From the NCBI RefSeq assembly GCF_014334335.1, contig NZ_JACSEU010000001.1, positions 1 to 64,000 on the forward strand: a DNA stretch of 64,000 nt, written 5' to 3'. This document shows, one piece after another, positions 18,600 to 27,875 of the stretch (within the stretch, counting starts at the first letter, position 1; each line of letters starts with the position of its first letter). A program made the position numbers and the translations under genes. Source of the DNA: Treponema sp. Marseille-Q3903 (GTDB taxonomy: Bacteria; Spirochaetota; Spirochaetia; Treponematales; Treponemataceae). The notes beneath the pieces are model-generated. The model was not told the origin of the DNA and did not search any database. It saw nothing but the letters and a program-made list of their open reading frames with translations.

Positions 18600-19577
18600 T
18601 CAAATTTCGAGTTTTAGATAAATTTACAAAAAAGGCATTCTCTGTAAAATTTGAATAACGACAAACAAAAATACGGAGGAATGCCATGACCGAAAACAGC
18701 CTGATTACATTATATTGCATAGTGGATGATTTTATCCATAGATTTCTTGAAACTTCTGCAGGAAAAAAGAATCTTGCCATGTAGTATGGGAAAGGTGCAC
18801 CAAAACGCAGAATGCCGATAACAGATGCCGTCATATTAAATCTTATCAGGATTTTTGACCGTACCGGCGACTTGAAGACTTTTCATAAAAATGCAGAGAA
18901 TCATTACAAGGTATATTTTCCGTCGCTTACAAACTATGAGAACTTTATGAAAGCGTCGAACAAATCGGCAGGATTTATAATTGCATTCGTGCAGTATCAG
19001 CTTTACCTCAACAGGATTCGCTGCACGGACAGTGTTTTCTATGTTGATTCAACCCCTGTTTCTCTGTATGTAAAAACCGCTATATTTCGTCCCATAAAGT
19101 TTCAAAAGGTGTCGCAAGCAGGGGAAAATCTACAAAAAGCTCGTTCTTCGGTTTTAAATTGCAGGGTATCTGCACTCTGACGGTACATTAGTCTGGCTCT
19201 GCTTCCGTCCCCGCAATGAGCATGACAGCAAGGCTTTTGTAGATATTACGGAAGGGTTTGAAGGCATCTTCGTTACAGACGCAGGCTATCTTCTGAAAGA
19301 GGATGACTTGAAGAAAATGTATGAGTCAGGCAGAAAAACTTGTACTGCAACCAGAAAGAACATGAACCGTCCTATGGCAAAGGAACAGTTTCAGCTTCTT
19401 CTAAAACGCAATAGAATCGAAAATGTTTGGTCTGTTATGAAGATGAATTACAATCTGATTTATCACAAGGCAAGAAGCGTAAGCGGAATGTTCAGACACT
19501 TCTTCTACAGTATATCTGCATTTTTATTTCATTTAGTTGAAGATGCAAAGCTATGGTTCTTACCTAATCTTGCTGCC
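18600..19577 (+). mobile_element. IS982-family element, longer copy lacking its right end
   Basis: The first 280 bases match 14718 onward, including the left inverted repeat and transposase start at 18686. A TAG interrupts at 18782 and a shift follows near 19170. This copy keeps the segment deleted from the first (YVDSTPVSLYVKT, with a catalytic Asp; TDAGYLL; IENVWSVMK). Similarity stops at about 19577 without the right inverted repeat. It is in the same orientation as the first copy and brackets the plus-strand cargo, but is itself inactive. Confidence 0.75.
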
Positions 19578-19775
19578 GAAGCCTGTTTTACTTCATTATT
19601 CTCTGAACTTTCAAACTGAACTGCCATATCATAAATATCAAGGTACATGTCACATGGATACTGTGAGTAACTATAAGATTTGCTTTTAAAAAGTTTATTA
19701 AAAACAAAATCTCTGCCCGAAGATTCTGTTACTGTGCCTGAAAGGCTTTTTGAAAAACTTTCGAGAAAAATTTTA
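19578..19775 (-). pseudogene. Gene fragment cut by the IS982-like element
   Basis: A minus-strand frame of about 66 codons runs from the IS boundary toward 19775 (pieces: SGRDFVFNKLFKSKSYSYS, CDMYLDIYDMAVQFE). It has no stop before the IS, so it was interrupted there. It lies just beyond the stop of the 19779 gene. The far side of the IS pair carries unrelated toxin sequence, which implies deletion. Function unknown. Confidence 0.4.
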
Positions 19776-19778
19776 TAT

Positions 19779-20858
19779 TTATAATGGATTAATATACCAT
19801 GGGATATTGGTAATACTTACCTGCGATGCCAGAATCCAGCCGGCATTCCAATTACCATCTGTTTTATAGTAACACCGGTAATACAGATTATCAGTTGATT
19901 TGAATAAAATTAATACTTCCTGTGCCTCTTTTAAGATATTTTTCTTTTCTGATGTATCTGGTCGTAAATAAATTTCCGCCGTTTCTTTTACAAATCCCCG
20001 GTTTTGGAACCATATGCATTCATCTAACCTTCCTTTATTAAAAATCGTATCAGGTGCATATACTAAACGAATCTCATTTCCATAAATCGAATTAAAAAAT
20101 ATATGATTATGGAAATATAATCCAAATCTGTCGCTAAAGTCCCTCTGATTATAATTTATATCTCCGCTTCTTATTGTTGAGCAGCTGGTATCTTCAAATA
20201 TCAAAGGATTTTCATGTAATTTATCAATTTTTTCATACATTTCGTCAGAGAAATTATCCAGTACTATTTCAGAACCTCCCAGAACCCCTTTCATTCCAAA
20301 GCCGGAACAATCACTTTCCGGTATGAAAACCGGGATTTCATAGCGCCAGGTTTCAACATAAAAGTCTTTAAATATACCGGTCGGATTACCATAAGGAAGC
20401 TTTGCTTTATTGTTATGAATGGCAGCATATTCCCATTCGGCATTGGAAGGCAGTCTGTATTCTTTCCCTTTTTTTAGTGAATACCATTGAATAAACATTA
20501 ATGATTCATACAAATTAAGAAGTGCACAGCTGTTATTCTCATTTAACTTATTATTGATAAATTCCGTCCAATAATTGTCTCTGTAAAATGAAAAAGGATA
20601 ATCTGTCTGATGTATAAAGTTCTTTACTTCCTTTACGGTAATCTCATATTCAGAAATAAAGAATTCTGATAGCTTAATATCCTGTTCTTTGCAATAATAT
20701 TTTTTTATTGTCGGGTTGTTTTTATAATAATCTTCATAATATATGAATTTATTATTTCCAATATTATATTTTTCTGTACTCGGAATTTTTATAAAATCAA
20801 TTGCAAAAAATAAATATGAGAAATTCATAAGAAAAAGAATTTGTATAAGTTTTTTCAT
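19779..20858 (-). CDS. Secreted SUMF1/FGE-like domain protein with SH3-like tail
   Basis: The 359-residue product has a signal peptide (MKKLIQILFLMNFSYLFFA). The middle contains SEYEITVKEVKNFI, LYESLMFIQWYSLKKG and YRLPSNAEWEYAA, the signature of formylglycine-generating-enzyme (SUMF1) domains. The copper-binding Cys pair of true FGEs is not evident, so a binding role is more likely. The C-terminal ~70 residues (VKETAEIYLRPDTSEKK, then NWNAGWILASQVSI) look like a bacterial SH3 domain, which would bind cell wall. It lies amid immunity-type genes and could itself be an accessory or immunity protein; the toxin upstream is not visible. Confidence 0.65.
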   Translation of the reverse strand: MKKLIQILFLMNFSYLFFAIDFIKIPSTEKYNIGNNKFIYYEDYYKNNPTIKKYYCKEQDIKLSEFFISEYEITVKEVKNFIHQTDYPFSFYRDNYWTEFINNKLNENNSCALLNLYESLMFIQWYSLKKGKEYRLPSNAEWEYAAIHNNKAKLPYGNPTGIFKDFYVETWRYEIPVFIPESDCSGFGMKGVLGGSEIVLDNFSDEMYEKIDKLHENPLIFEDTSCSTIRSGDINYNQRDFSDRFGLYFHNHIFFNSIYGNEIRLVYAPDTIFNKGRLDECIWFQNRGFVKETAEIYLRPDTSEKKNILKEAQEVLILFKSTDNLYYRCYYKTDGNWNAGWILASQVSITNIPWYINPL

Positions 20859-20985
20859 TTATTTTCCCTTTTTTGTCATTTCAGGCTTTGTTCAGGCTGT
20901 CTGTTCTCCGCCGGCTTGTCCGCTGCCATCTCTGCGGGGGGCGGAATTTATCCTGCAGATGCCCCCGTAACGCATCCAAGATAAT

Positions 20986-22179
20986 TTACAATCCAAGTTC
21001 ATATTCATTTGTATTATTTAAGCCAAATGCCCATAATGAATCATCATTTTTTATAACCATACTATGATAATTTGAAATATCAAAATCTTTTACATCATCC
21101 ATTATCAAAACAGGAGTATCTCTTTTTTGTCTTGTGCCATCTCCTAGGCAGCCAAAATTACACCAACCACCTCCACATGAAAATAATTTATTATCATGTG
21201 TTAAAATTAACGAATGAAATTCCGTCCCTTTTGCTTTTTTTACATTATCCATTACATATCTTGGCTGGACTAGATACCCTTCTGTATCACCAATACCCAA
21301 AGCTCCATAACTGGAAAATCCAAAAGCAAATAACTGCCCGTTATTCTTAATATAAAAAAAATCGCTTATTTCTTTTATATCACTATCAATAAATGAAGCT
21401 TCCCCATTTTCAATTTTAACTAAATCATTTTTATTAGTAATTAAGAAAACGTAATCATTGACATAAATTTTAGAAATAGACTCTGCAATTTTTATAGGTT
21501 TTGGAATTACTTTTTCTTGAGATTTGCTTAACCGGCCCTGATAATTTGAGCCCATGCCCCACACTGTCCCGTCTTCTTTTAGATATATCAGGATATTGTT
21601 TTTTGAAATAACATCTAAAACATTATCATCTACTTTTTTAATTTTTTCAGAAAATGGATAGTATATATAATCCATACTATATTCTGAAATTTCAATATCT
21701 CTTAATTCAGCTCCATACATCCACAATGATTTATCTTTTGAAATAAAGGCGCAGACATAATCTTTTTCATAAAAGTAAGTTACATTTTTTGCGGTCTCTG
21801 CAAAAAATATATCTGAAAAATACATTGATTTTGAATCAGGATGTAATAATGTATCATTTTCCAACAGGATATTAATATTTGAAAATATTTTCTTTACGGA
21901 ATCCTTTATTTTTATAAAAGAATTACATTCCGAACATTCACTCTTCATATATGGAAATGGCTGTGCATAAAGCCCTGTTGCCCATACTGATAAATCTTTT
22001 TTTAAAACTACAGAATAAACATCTGTCGCATAAACACTTTCAACATCGGTCAGTACACATTTTGGAAATAATTGATTTTCAGTTGTTCCATCTCCAAGTT
22101 GTAATGCAAATGAATTGAAAAAAAATAAATAAATGACAAAAAAAATAAAATTTCTTTTATCTTGTAATGATGACAACAT
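20986..22179 (-). CDS. Secreted RCC1-repeat protein
   Basis: The 397-residue protein begins with a signal peptide (through FALQLGDG) and has GGAGG five bases before the ATG. It carries RCC1-type seven-bladed propeller repeats: LKEDGTVWGMGSNYQGRL, NNGQLFAFGFSSYGALGIGD, HDNKLFSCGG...LGDGT, NDDSLWAFGLNNTNEYELG. Such propellers bind proteins or DNA in eukaryotes; here export points to a periplasmic or surface binding role. The start overlaps the end of an L,D-transpeptidase-like toxin remnant (22157-22314), the arrangement of an immunity gene in this array. Confidence 0.7.
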   Translation of the reverse strand: MLSSLQDKRNFIFFVIYLFFFNSFALQLGDGTTENQLFPKCVLTDVESVYATDVYSVVLKKDLSVWATGLYAQPFPYMKSECSECNSFIKIKDSVKKIFSNINILLENDTLLHPDSKSMYFSDIFFAETAKNVTYFYEKDYVCAFISKDKSLWMYGAELRDIEISEYSMDYIYYPFSEKIKKVDDNVLDVISKNNILIYLKEDGTVWGMGSNYQGRLSKSQEKVIPKPIKIAESISKIYVNDYVFLITNKNDLVKIENGEASFIDSDIKEISDFFYIKNNGQLFAFGFSSYGALGIGDTEGYLVQPRYVMDNVKKAKGTEFHSLILTHDNKLFSCGGGWCNFGCLGDGTRQKRDTPVLIMDDVKDFDISNYHSMVIKNDDSLWAFGLNNTNEYELGL

Positions 22180-22314
22180 TTGTACCTCCTATCGTTTGTT
22201 TTACGTCGTTATAATTCTGCTCAACAGCATTTGTGTGATTTCCTGCTTTTTGCTTATTAGTCTGTTGGTCTTTTGTTTGCGTTACAGCTATACAGCCGGG
22301 GAAATTCTTTGTTC
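22157..22314 (-). pseudogene. Remnant of an L,D-transpeptidase-like toxin tail
   Basis: On the minus strand about 50 codons are open from near 22314 to a stop at 22157. They read FPGCIAVTQTKDQQ early and end GGTNVVIITR. The GCIAV segment resembles the catalytic Cys region of L,D-transpeptidase/DUF5675-like folds; the preceding His segment is missing. The fragment starts at the edge of a hairpin-bearing repeat. It overlaps the start of the RCC1 gene by 23 bases. Confidence 0.45.
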
Positions 22315-22332
22315 AGGAGACTCGGCAGCAAT

Positions 22333-22357
22333 CTTGAAGTTTTACAAAAACTTCAAG
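22333..22357. terminator. Hairpin after the 22360 gene
   Basis: An 11-bp stem CTTGAAGTTTT / AAAACTTCAAG closes a three-base loop two bases beyond the stop of the minus-strand gene at 22360. A closely related hairpin stands at 30832-30864 behind the paralogue of that gene. A U-tract is weak, so it may act as an RNA stabiliser or a recombination feature as well as a terminator. Confidence 0.5.
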
Positions 22358-22359
22358 GC

Positions 22360-22758
22360 CTAAGAAGAACATTTTTTAATAAAACTTATTATACATTTTT
22401 CTAAATCATTCAAAAATAAAATATTTGCCTTATTTATTCCTTCTGAAACTTGTATAGTAATTGCAAACCTGCTTGGGATATGTTCTACATCAAATTTTGA
22501 ATCATCCTCATTGTAATACCAAATTTTTATAATTGATTCTTTATAAACATTTCTTACAATATCTCGGATTTCTTCTTCGAAAACAGATATCTGTTCCTTT
22601 TTAAATTTAAGAATAGAATCTTTAAATAAGATTATTCCATGAATTTGAGCTAAAGTTGTATCTTTTTCATTCTGAAATATTAAATCAGACAAACAATACG
22701 AATAATCCGAGATATTTTTTTTCTGCCAGTAATCACAATAATATAGTTTTTTATCCAT
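22360..22758 (-). CDS. Small soluble protein, putative immunity (paralogue of 30865-31266)
   Basis: The 132-residue product is ~80% identical by eye to the 30865-31266 product, starting MDKKLYYCDYWQKK in both. It has no signal peptide or membrane helix, and contains ISVFEEEIRDIVRNVYKE and IPSRFAITIQVSEG. Here it follows a decayed toxin remnant (22827-23277), while the paralogue follows an unrelated small gene and an ADP-ribosyltransferase-like RHS toxin. It is probably a cytosolic antidote, but which toxin it answers is unclear. Confidence 0.6.
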   Translation of the reverse strand: MDKKLYYCDYWQKKNISDYSYCLSDLIFQNEKDTTLAQIHGIILFKDSILKFKKEQISVFEEEIRDIVRNVYKESIIKIWYYNEDDSKFDVEHIPSRFAITIQVSEGINKANILFLNDLEKCIISFIKKCSS

Positions 22759-22826
22759 ATCTTTAATCCACTTACTGAATAAACTGAATAGATGTTACGG
22801 CAGGAGCTGCAAATATATTCATTGGA

Positions 22827-23277
22827 TTAACTACAATATACATCTTCTACTAAATATTCCTTTTTTAGCGTATCCAAAAGTCTGTCACCCATATTTGAAA
22901 GATCGGCTTTTCCTGCCCCGAGTAATAATCATGGTATGACATCTTTTACAGTATGTGTAAGTTTATTATTTCCGTAATTATAAGTACCTCTGACTTTTGG
23001 CTCTGTGACTAATTCATTCTTGCTATTATTCCAAATAATTTCAGCTTTACCCCCATTTAATTTATCTGTTTTTTTTCGACACATATTTACTTATCTCTGA
23101 ACCAGCATCTAATTGATGAAAAGCAGCTTCAGAATCCGGTAAACGAACGTAGTTTTCATTATCTTTTGGATTAGCTACATTTTGTCCTATAATTGCAGAA
23201 TTTGCAACATCTCGCTGCGGACCATTGTAATTTTCAAGTTGTTTTGCTTTTAAATAACCATTAACCAACAGCGACAC
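22827..23277 (-). pseudogene. Decayed RHS toxin tail
   Basis: A frame from about 23277 (NGYLKAKQLENYNGPQRDV...SEISKYVSKK) shifts in an A run near 23075 and continues as LNGGKAEIIWNNSKNE and NNKLTHTVKDVIP, then meets an in-frame TGA at about 22935 before ending at 22827. The pieces are consistent with one RHS-type toxin tip. No RHS core is attached, and no catalytic family was recognised. It is clearly non-functional. Confidence 0.5.
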
Positions 23278-23324
23278 AAATACCTCCCGTGAATTTAATT
23301 TTGTACACTAAGCTGTCTTATTGC

Positions 23325-23549
23325 TTAGTAATTAAAAAGCTTCCTATATGTCCATATTAATAAACCTTCCGGCAATGCTAAAATAAGTAGAAATAATATA
23401 AATCTTGAGAATTGAATGTTTTTTACCATTTTCAAGGTAATGCTATACAAATCAAATATAAAAGTATATCTTTTTGCTACATATAAAACAAAAACTCCAT
23501 AACTAAGAATTAATAAATAGAATCCAATCTTTTTTATGATCTTAATCAT
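23325..23549 (-). CDS. Small membrane protein, putative immunity
   Basis: The start at 23549 is chosen for the AGGAG just before ATG; a longer upstream frame overlaps the toxin tail. The 74-residue product has two hydrophobic helices (IGFYLLILSYGVFVLYVA; FSRFILFLLILALPEGLLIW) and ends in RKLFNY. It follows a hydrophobic toxin tail at 23557 by seven bases. Membrane immunity is the likely role. Confidence 0.6.
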   Translation of the reverse strand: MIKIIKKIGFYLLILSYGVFVLYVAKRYTFIFDLYSITLKMVKNIQFSRFILFLLILALPEGLLIWTYRKLFNY

Positions 23550-23556
23550 TATCTCC

Positions 23557-24142
23557 TCATTTGTTTTTATTCTGTAATTGTAAATCGGATAAGATTTCTT
23601 GCCATACCCCAATAAATATACCTTTTGTCGCTTCATTCTTAGTAATATCCGTTAATCCTTTCTTTGATAGATACATTACTTTCGAAGCCTCGCTATCAGT
23701 CACATAAGCTTTATAAGTCACTTTTGCTCCGGTTGTTACCGTTGCCCCTGTTATAATTCCAGCAATGCCTGCGATAGCGGTATTCAGACCGACGCTTTCA
23801 GTCAATTTATTACCATGCATTGCATTATCCGCTACTGTGCCAACAGAGACTCCTGCCATATTAGCAGCTGCATTTAAAGCCGTATTTGCTACCTCATAAA
23901 CTTTTATTACATCTCCTACAGCTTTTATTGAACTCATTCCACAAGTTATAGCTCCAGTAACTGCACCCCCCAAAAATGCAGCTCCGACGGATTTAACATC
24001 AACACTTCTAACGGCATCCCCAAAACTTTGATCATTAATCATATTGGAGGCCGTCTGTACTGCAAGATTAATCGCTGCTCCGGTAATACCACCGACAATC
24101 GCTCCTATTACAGCTTTACAAAGAACATAAGATAATTGTTCA
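23557..24142 (-). pseudogene. Hydrophobic RHS toxin tail without its RHS core
   Basis: The frame is open from a stop near 24142 to 23557 and encodes Gly/Ala-rich hydrophobic runs (AVIGAIVGGITGAAINLAVQ; GAAFLGGAVTGAITCG) with NDQSFGDAVR, matching MINGQSFGDAVK in the 9280 toxin. It ends QLQNKNK like other tips. No core or start codon precedes it except an internal ATG at 24042. It is a displaced membrane-active tip; its small membrane partner is intact. Confidence 0.55.
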
Positions 24143-24189
24143 TTTTATAAAATCTTCCTCACACCACCGCATGTAACTATCTCATGACC

Positions 24190-25340
24190 TTAGTCCAAAG
24201 GAACAAAATAGTAAATGCCGGATATAACAATATCGGAATATCTTGAGCCTTCATAACTTGATAAGATTCTTATAGATATATCAGCATCATTTATTGTGTC
24301 TGGAAGTTTTATTAATTGAAAATTTCCAGTATCCTCCAGTTCTGCTTCGAAAGAAAAAGACTTTGTCTTAATTAAAATCTTTTTTGCCCTCGCATTCTGG
24401 GAGTACAGATATGGTTTTTCAGCATTAACAAATCCATTTACTATAACAAGATGATTTATTGGAAATATCTTATTATTATATTTTTTTACTCTTCCATTGA
24501 TAATTTTTTTATCAGATTTTGAAGATATTGCCCATGGGGTCTGACTTAAATCAAAAAAACTGTTCGGCTTGTATTCAATTTTATTATTACCAGAATCAGT
24601 TTCAATTACATAATCATCAGGAGATTTTACTTCTATTCCACTCAGCGCTGGAGTTTCTTTGTATCCGTAAAGAAAAGTTTTATAAAATTGTTCAGCATCA
24701 TTACTATATTTGTACTTATTGGAAGCAGATTTTTTTAAGAGTGTTAGAAAATATGTATTATAAAATTGTGTAAAAAGAACTGTATACTTTTGGGTATCTG
24801 TCTCAAAAAAGTACTGGCCGTTTTCCTTAAAAAAAATCCCTCTCTGCTGGTTATTGTCAACTTCCATGCTATATGGTTTTATAACAATTATCTTTTTATT
24901 TGTATTTGTAAATTCCTTTCCAAAAGGAACATCTTTAAAATCTGCCCAGAATTCATCGTTTGTTTTCCTGCTTAACACTTTATAAGAATTTTTCACCAGG
25001 TCAACATAGTAATCTTCATAACCTTCAATGCCGCTTATCACAAAACGAATATTATCATCTCCAATTTTTAAATACTCGGCTATATCGGGATCTACGTCAA
25101 GTTGTAAACAAATATTACGAGTAACTGCATTTTCCTTTAATCCAATTATTCTTAAATAACGTTGTTTATTTTTATATTCATTATAGCAATAAAATATTTC
25201 ATTAGTTTCTTTATTCGTTTCAGAAAAAATTAATCTTTCACAATCTTTAAAATCAGACGGATATAATTCTTTTGGAGTTTGAGCAAATACACAATTGAAT
25301 TAAATAATATTAAAACTATCGATATAACATGTCTTTTCAT
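24190..25340 (-). pseudogene. NADase-type discoidin-like secreted protein gene with a frameshift in the signal peptide
   Basis: An ATG at 25340 opens MKRHVISIVLILFNSIV, but the frame then diverges; one base change near 25295 restores FAQTPKELYPSDFKDCE and a continuous frame to 24190. The C-terminal domain is well kept: QTPWAISSKSDKKII, VNGFVNAEKPYLYSQNARAK, LEDTGNFQLI and YEGSRYSDIVISGIYYF. It is the third paralogue of 928-1692 and 10755-11588. It starts directly behind the L,D-transpeptidase-like RHS toxin at 25356. If the shift is real, export is lost; a sequencing error in an A/T run is possible. Confidence 0.65.
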
Positions 25341-25355
25341 TTTTGCATCCATATT

Positions 25356-26246
25356 TTATTTATTTTTTACTATTAGTTTTGCATTACCATGATCGCTTTC
25401 TTCATTTTTACAATAAAAATCAATTAGTTGATTCATTAACAGTTCATCATGTATTCCTAGACAGCCGTCAGTATTTGTAGTTGAGGTTAAGTGAATTTGA
25501 TAGCCTCCACCTTCTTTTGATGTACCATCAGGATACGGCTCTTGTTGATGAGCATTTGTTGTTATCCAAGTTTCACCATAACTTCCTTTGTTTGTAGGGT
25601 TCTTTTTTATTCCAGTTATTTTCCATTCTCCATCAGGCATTCTTTTAGGAGTATTCCCATAACTAGTGGTTCGGCTCGTATCGACATCAACAGAATTATC
25701 CCATGGTTTTACAGCTGTTGTAATTTTAGATTTTAATAAGTTATTATTATCACCTTTTATAAACATTACATCTTGAATTTTTCCATCAATCTTATAAACA
25801 ACTTCTAGAGTTAAGCTATTTTTATTGAGAATTAATGTTAATTCCAGCCCCCACAAATCCACAAAGTTCACTGAATCTCCATCGCAGTACACAAACCAGT
25901 TTGCTCCATCTCTGATTGGGTCTACTGTCGTGAACCTTGAGACAGCTGGCTTGTAGTCTCGGTAACCGTAGTTGTACAATCCTGTTGCCTTGTCAAACTG
26001 CTTCCCTAGATAGCCGCAGTCCGCAGCTCCGGACAGGTCTCCCTGAACTGGTGAGCCGAATGCGTCGTAGGCGTAACGGCTCACCGACTGTATCTTGTTT
26101 TCGCGGTCAATCACAACGCTCTCACAGAGCCTGTTTTGACTATTGTATAAATACATCTCAGATTTCAAACTGGATTCTTTTGCCAGCATATTTCCATTCC
26201 TGTCATACGTGTATTTTACACAAACTCTGCCGTTACTGCCACTGGA
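25356..26246 (-). CDS. RHS fragment with L,D-transpeptidase-like tip
   Basis: The frame keeps the end of the RHS core (YDAFGSPVQG, GLYNYGYRDY, VNFVDLWGL). The tip of ~165 residues has a beta-rich start (LTLILNKNSLTLEVVYKIDG) and then GGGYQIHLTSTTNTDGCLGI. The H...(S/T)...GC order is the catalytic hallmark of YkuD-type L,D-transpeptidases and of related effectors such as Tlde1/DUF2778, which remodel or cut peptidoglycan. The fragment begins abruptly at 26246 inside a YD repeat, joined to the decayed primase gene. An internal ATG gives 277 residues. Its partner is the NADase-type protein at 24190. Confidence 0.7.
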   Translation of the reverse strand, partial: SSGSNGRVCVKYTYDRNGNMLAKESSLKSEMYLYNSQNRLCESVVIDRENKIQSVSRYAYDAFGSPVQGDLSGAADCGYLGKQFDKATGLYNYGYRDYKPAVSRFTTVDPIRDGANWFVYCDGDSVNFVDLWGLELTLILNKNSLTLEVVYKIDGKIQDVMFIKGDNNNLLKSKITTAVKPWDNSVDVDTSRTTSYGNTPKRMPDGEWKITGIKKNPTNKGSYGETWITTNAHQQEPYPDGTSKEGGGYQIHLTSTTNTDGCLGIHDELLMNQLIDFYCKNEESDHGNAKLIVKNK

Positions 26247-27872
26247 AAAGGAGGGAGAAGTCTCTCCCCCCGCCTTTTACGACATTGATATATTCAAAGT
26301 CTATAAGCTGGCGCACTGCGTACTTTACTGCAGTCTGACTCTGGCCGGTTATTCCCTTATCTGACGCTGAGTCATGCTGATTTCAGTTACGGAAAGTTCC
26401 TGTTTTTCCGCCTCGCTTCTTGCAAGAGCTCTCATCTGCTCGTAAAGAATCTGCACTCCGGCCGGCAGTTCCCTCATCGTGCTTGAAAGGACTCCTTCGA
26501 CCATGATTTTGTATGCAATGCTGTAATCTTCAAGGTCGCACCTTATAAAACTTATGCCGTCTTCAGTTTCTTCCTTTTTCTGATGCTGGCGGAGAAAGCA
26601 CACGCGGGCGATTAAATCCATAAAGCGGTCGTGGTCACGTCTTGTACGCATGAGCTTTACCGGAAAGTTTAAGTATGGAGCAAAATCGTTTACGATGTTC
26701 ACTTTACGAAGTAGTTTTTGAGCAGCCCTGTGGGTCTTTATGATTTTTCCTTTTCTTCATTTCCGGTTTTAAGTTTTGCCAGGGAATACTTGTACCTCTG
26801 ATTTTCCTGAATTCGCCTTGTCTGCTCGGCACTTTCGTCCGTATTCACAACAAAACAGCGGCTTGCGTTTTCAGGGGTTATTGCATTGTTCGTTCCGCTC
26901 ATTACGCTTGAAACAACAACAGGAGTTCGCACAACCTCGCTCTGCATTTTTCCGGTTTCCGGATCCTTTACCGTTACAAGACGGCTCAACTCTTTTCCCG
27001 AAAGCATTTCCCTTATCTGATATTCAATCGTATCTGAATGAACTGCTTCACCCAGAATCATGAACTTGTGCATAAGGTCATCTATGTAGTTCAAGGCCTG
27101 ATCTGAAAGGCTTGTTACTGCAACTACTTCTTCAGGAGGCATCAGGCGGCGGACTATATCTACAAGGTAGCTTTTTCCGCTTGCAGACTGCGAGATAATA
27201 AGCACGATTATCGGGTCATCAAGCTTATGGCTTGATGCGCAGAGATATAGAAGAATATTGTTCAGTTCTTCTCCAACATAGCCCATCTTCTCATGTCGTC
27301 TGTAATCCTTCGGAAAAGATTTCTGTCGCGGAGAAGGCTTAAGCCATCGCTTTTTCCTATTCGGTAAGCTCCGTATTCTGCGAGTGGCTCTTAGCTAAAA
27401 GGCGTTCATCACGTTCTTTTTCTAAAAGCTCAAGGATTTTTATAAGGTCCATTTCAACGCGCTCGGGGCTTATTCCCCAGGTTCTGTAAAGCCCCTGTGC
27501 AAAGCCTGCGCGGCCGCGGCTTGCGTAAAGGTCTATTGAATCATAGTAGCTTACTTTGCCGTTTCCCGCCAGAATGTTCACGCGAAGACTTGTAACAAAA
27601 AGCGGCTTTACGCCTCCGATTCTGTAGCTTGTCCCGCCTGTTTCAAAGACTCTAAAAAGACCTTCTTTTCTTACAGTGATTTTTGCCCTTTTATCAGGAG
27701 TTTTTTCTTCTGCAGAACTTTCTTCTGAAACTGCAGAATCCTTTTTCTGACTGCCTGACGGCGGTTCTGTTTCTTTTTCTTCTGTTTTTGAAACGACCGG
27801 AAAGTTTTCTTCCTCAACATTGTCTATGATATCTTTCCCGATTTTGTAATCTTTCAAAAATGATTTTGCCAT
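26247..27872 (-). pseudogene. Broken plasmid/ICE-type primase-helicase gene
   Basis: Three frames in series cover one ancestral gene. The N-terminal part (27357-27872) has an acidic linker and the NILAGNGKVSYYDSIDLYAS segment seen in ICE/plasmid primase-like proteins. The middle (26738-27286) has MGYVGEELNN, a P-loop SQSASGKS and the MPPEEVV helicase signature. The end (26349-26702, then to 26247) finishes with YINVVKGGGRDFSL. Shifts lie near 27300-27360, 26720 and 26350. It follows parA by three bases. The 3' end is fused directly to an RHS fragment, marking the edge of an inserted and decayed replicon. Confidence 0.65.
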
Positions 27873-27875
27873 AAC

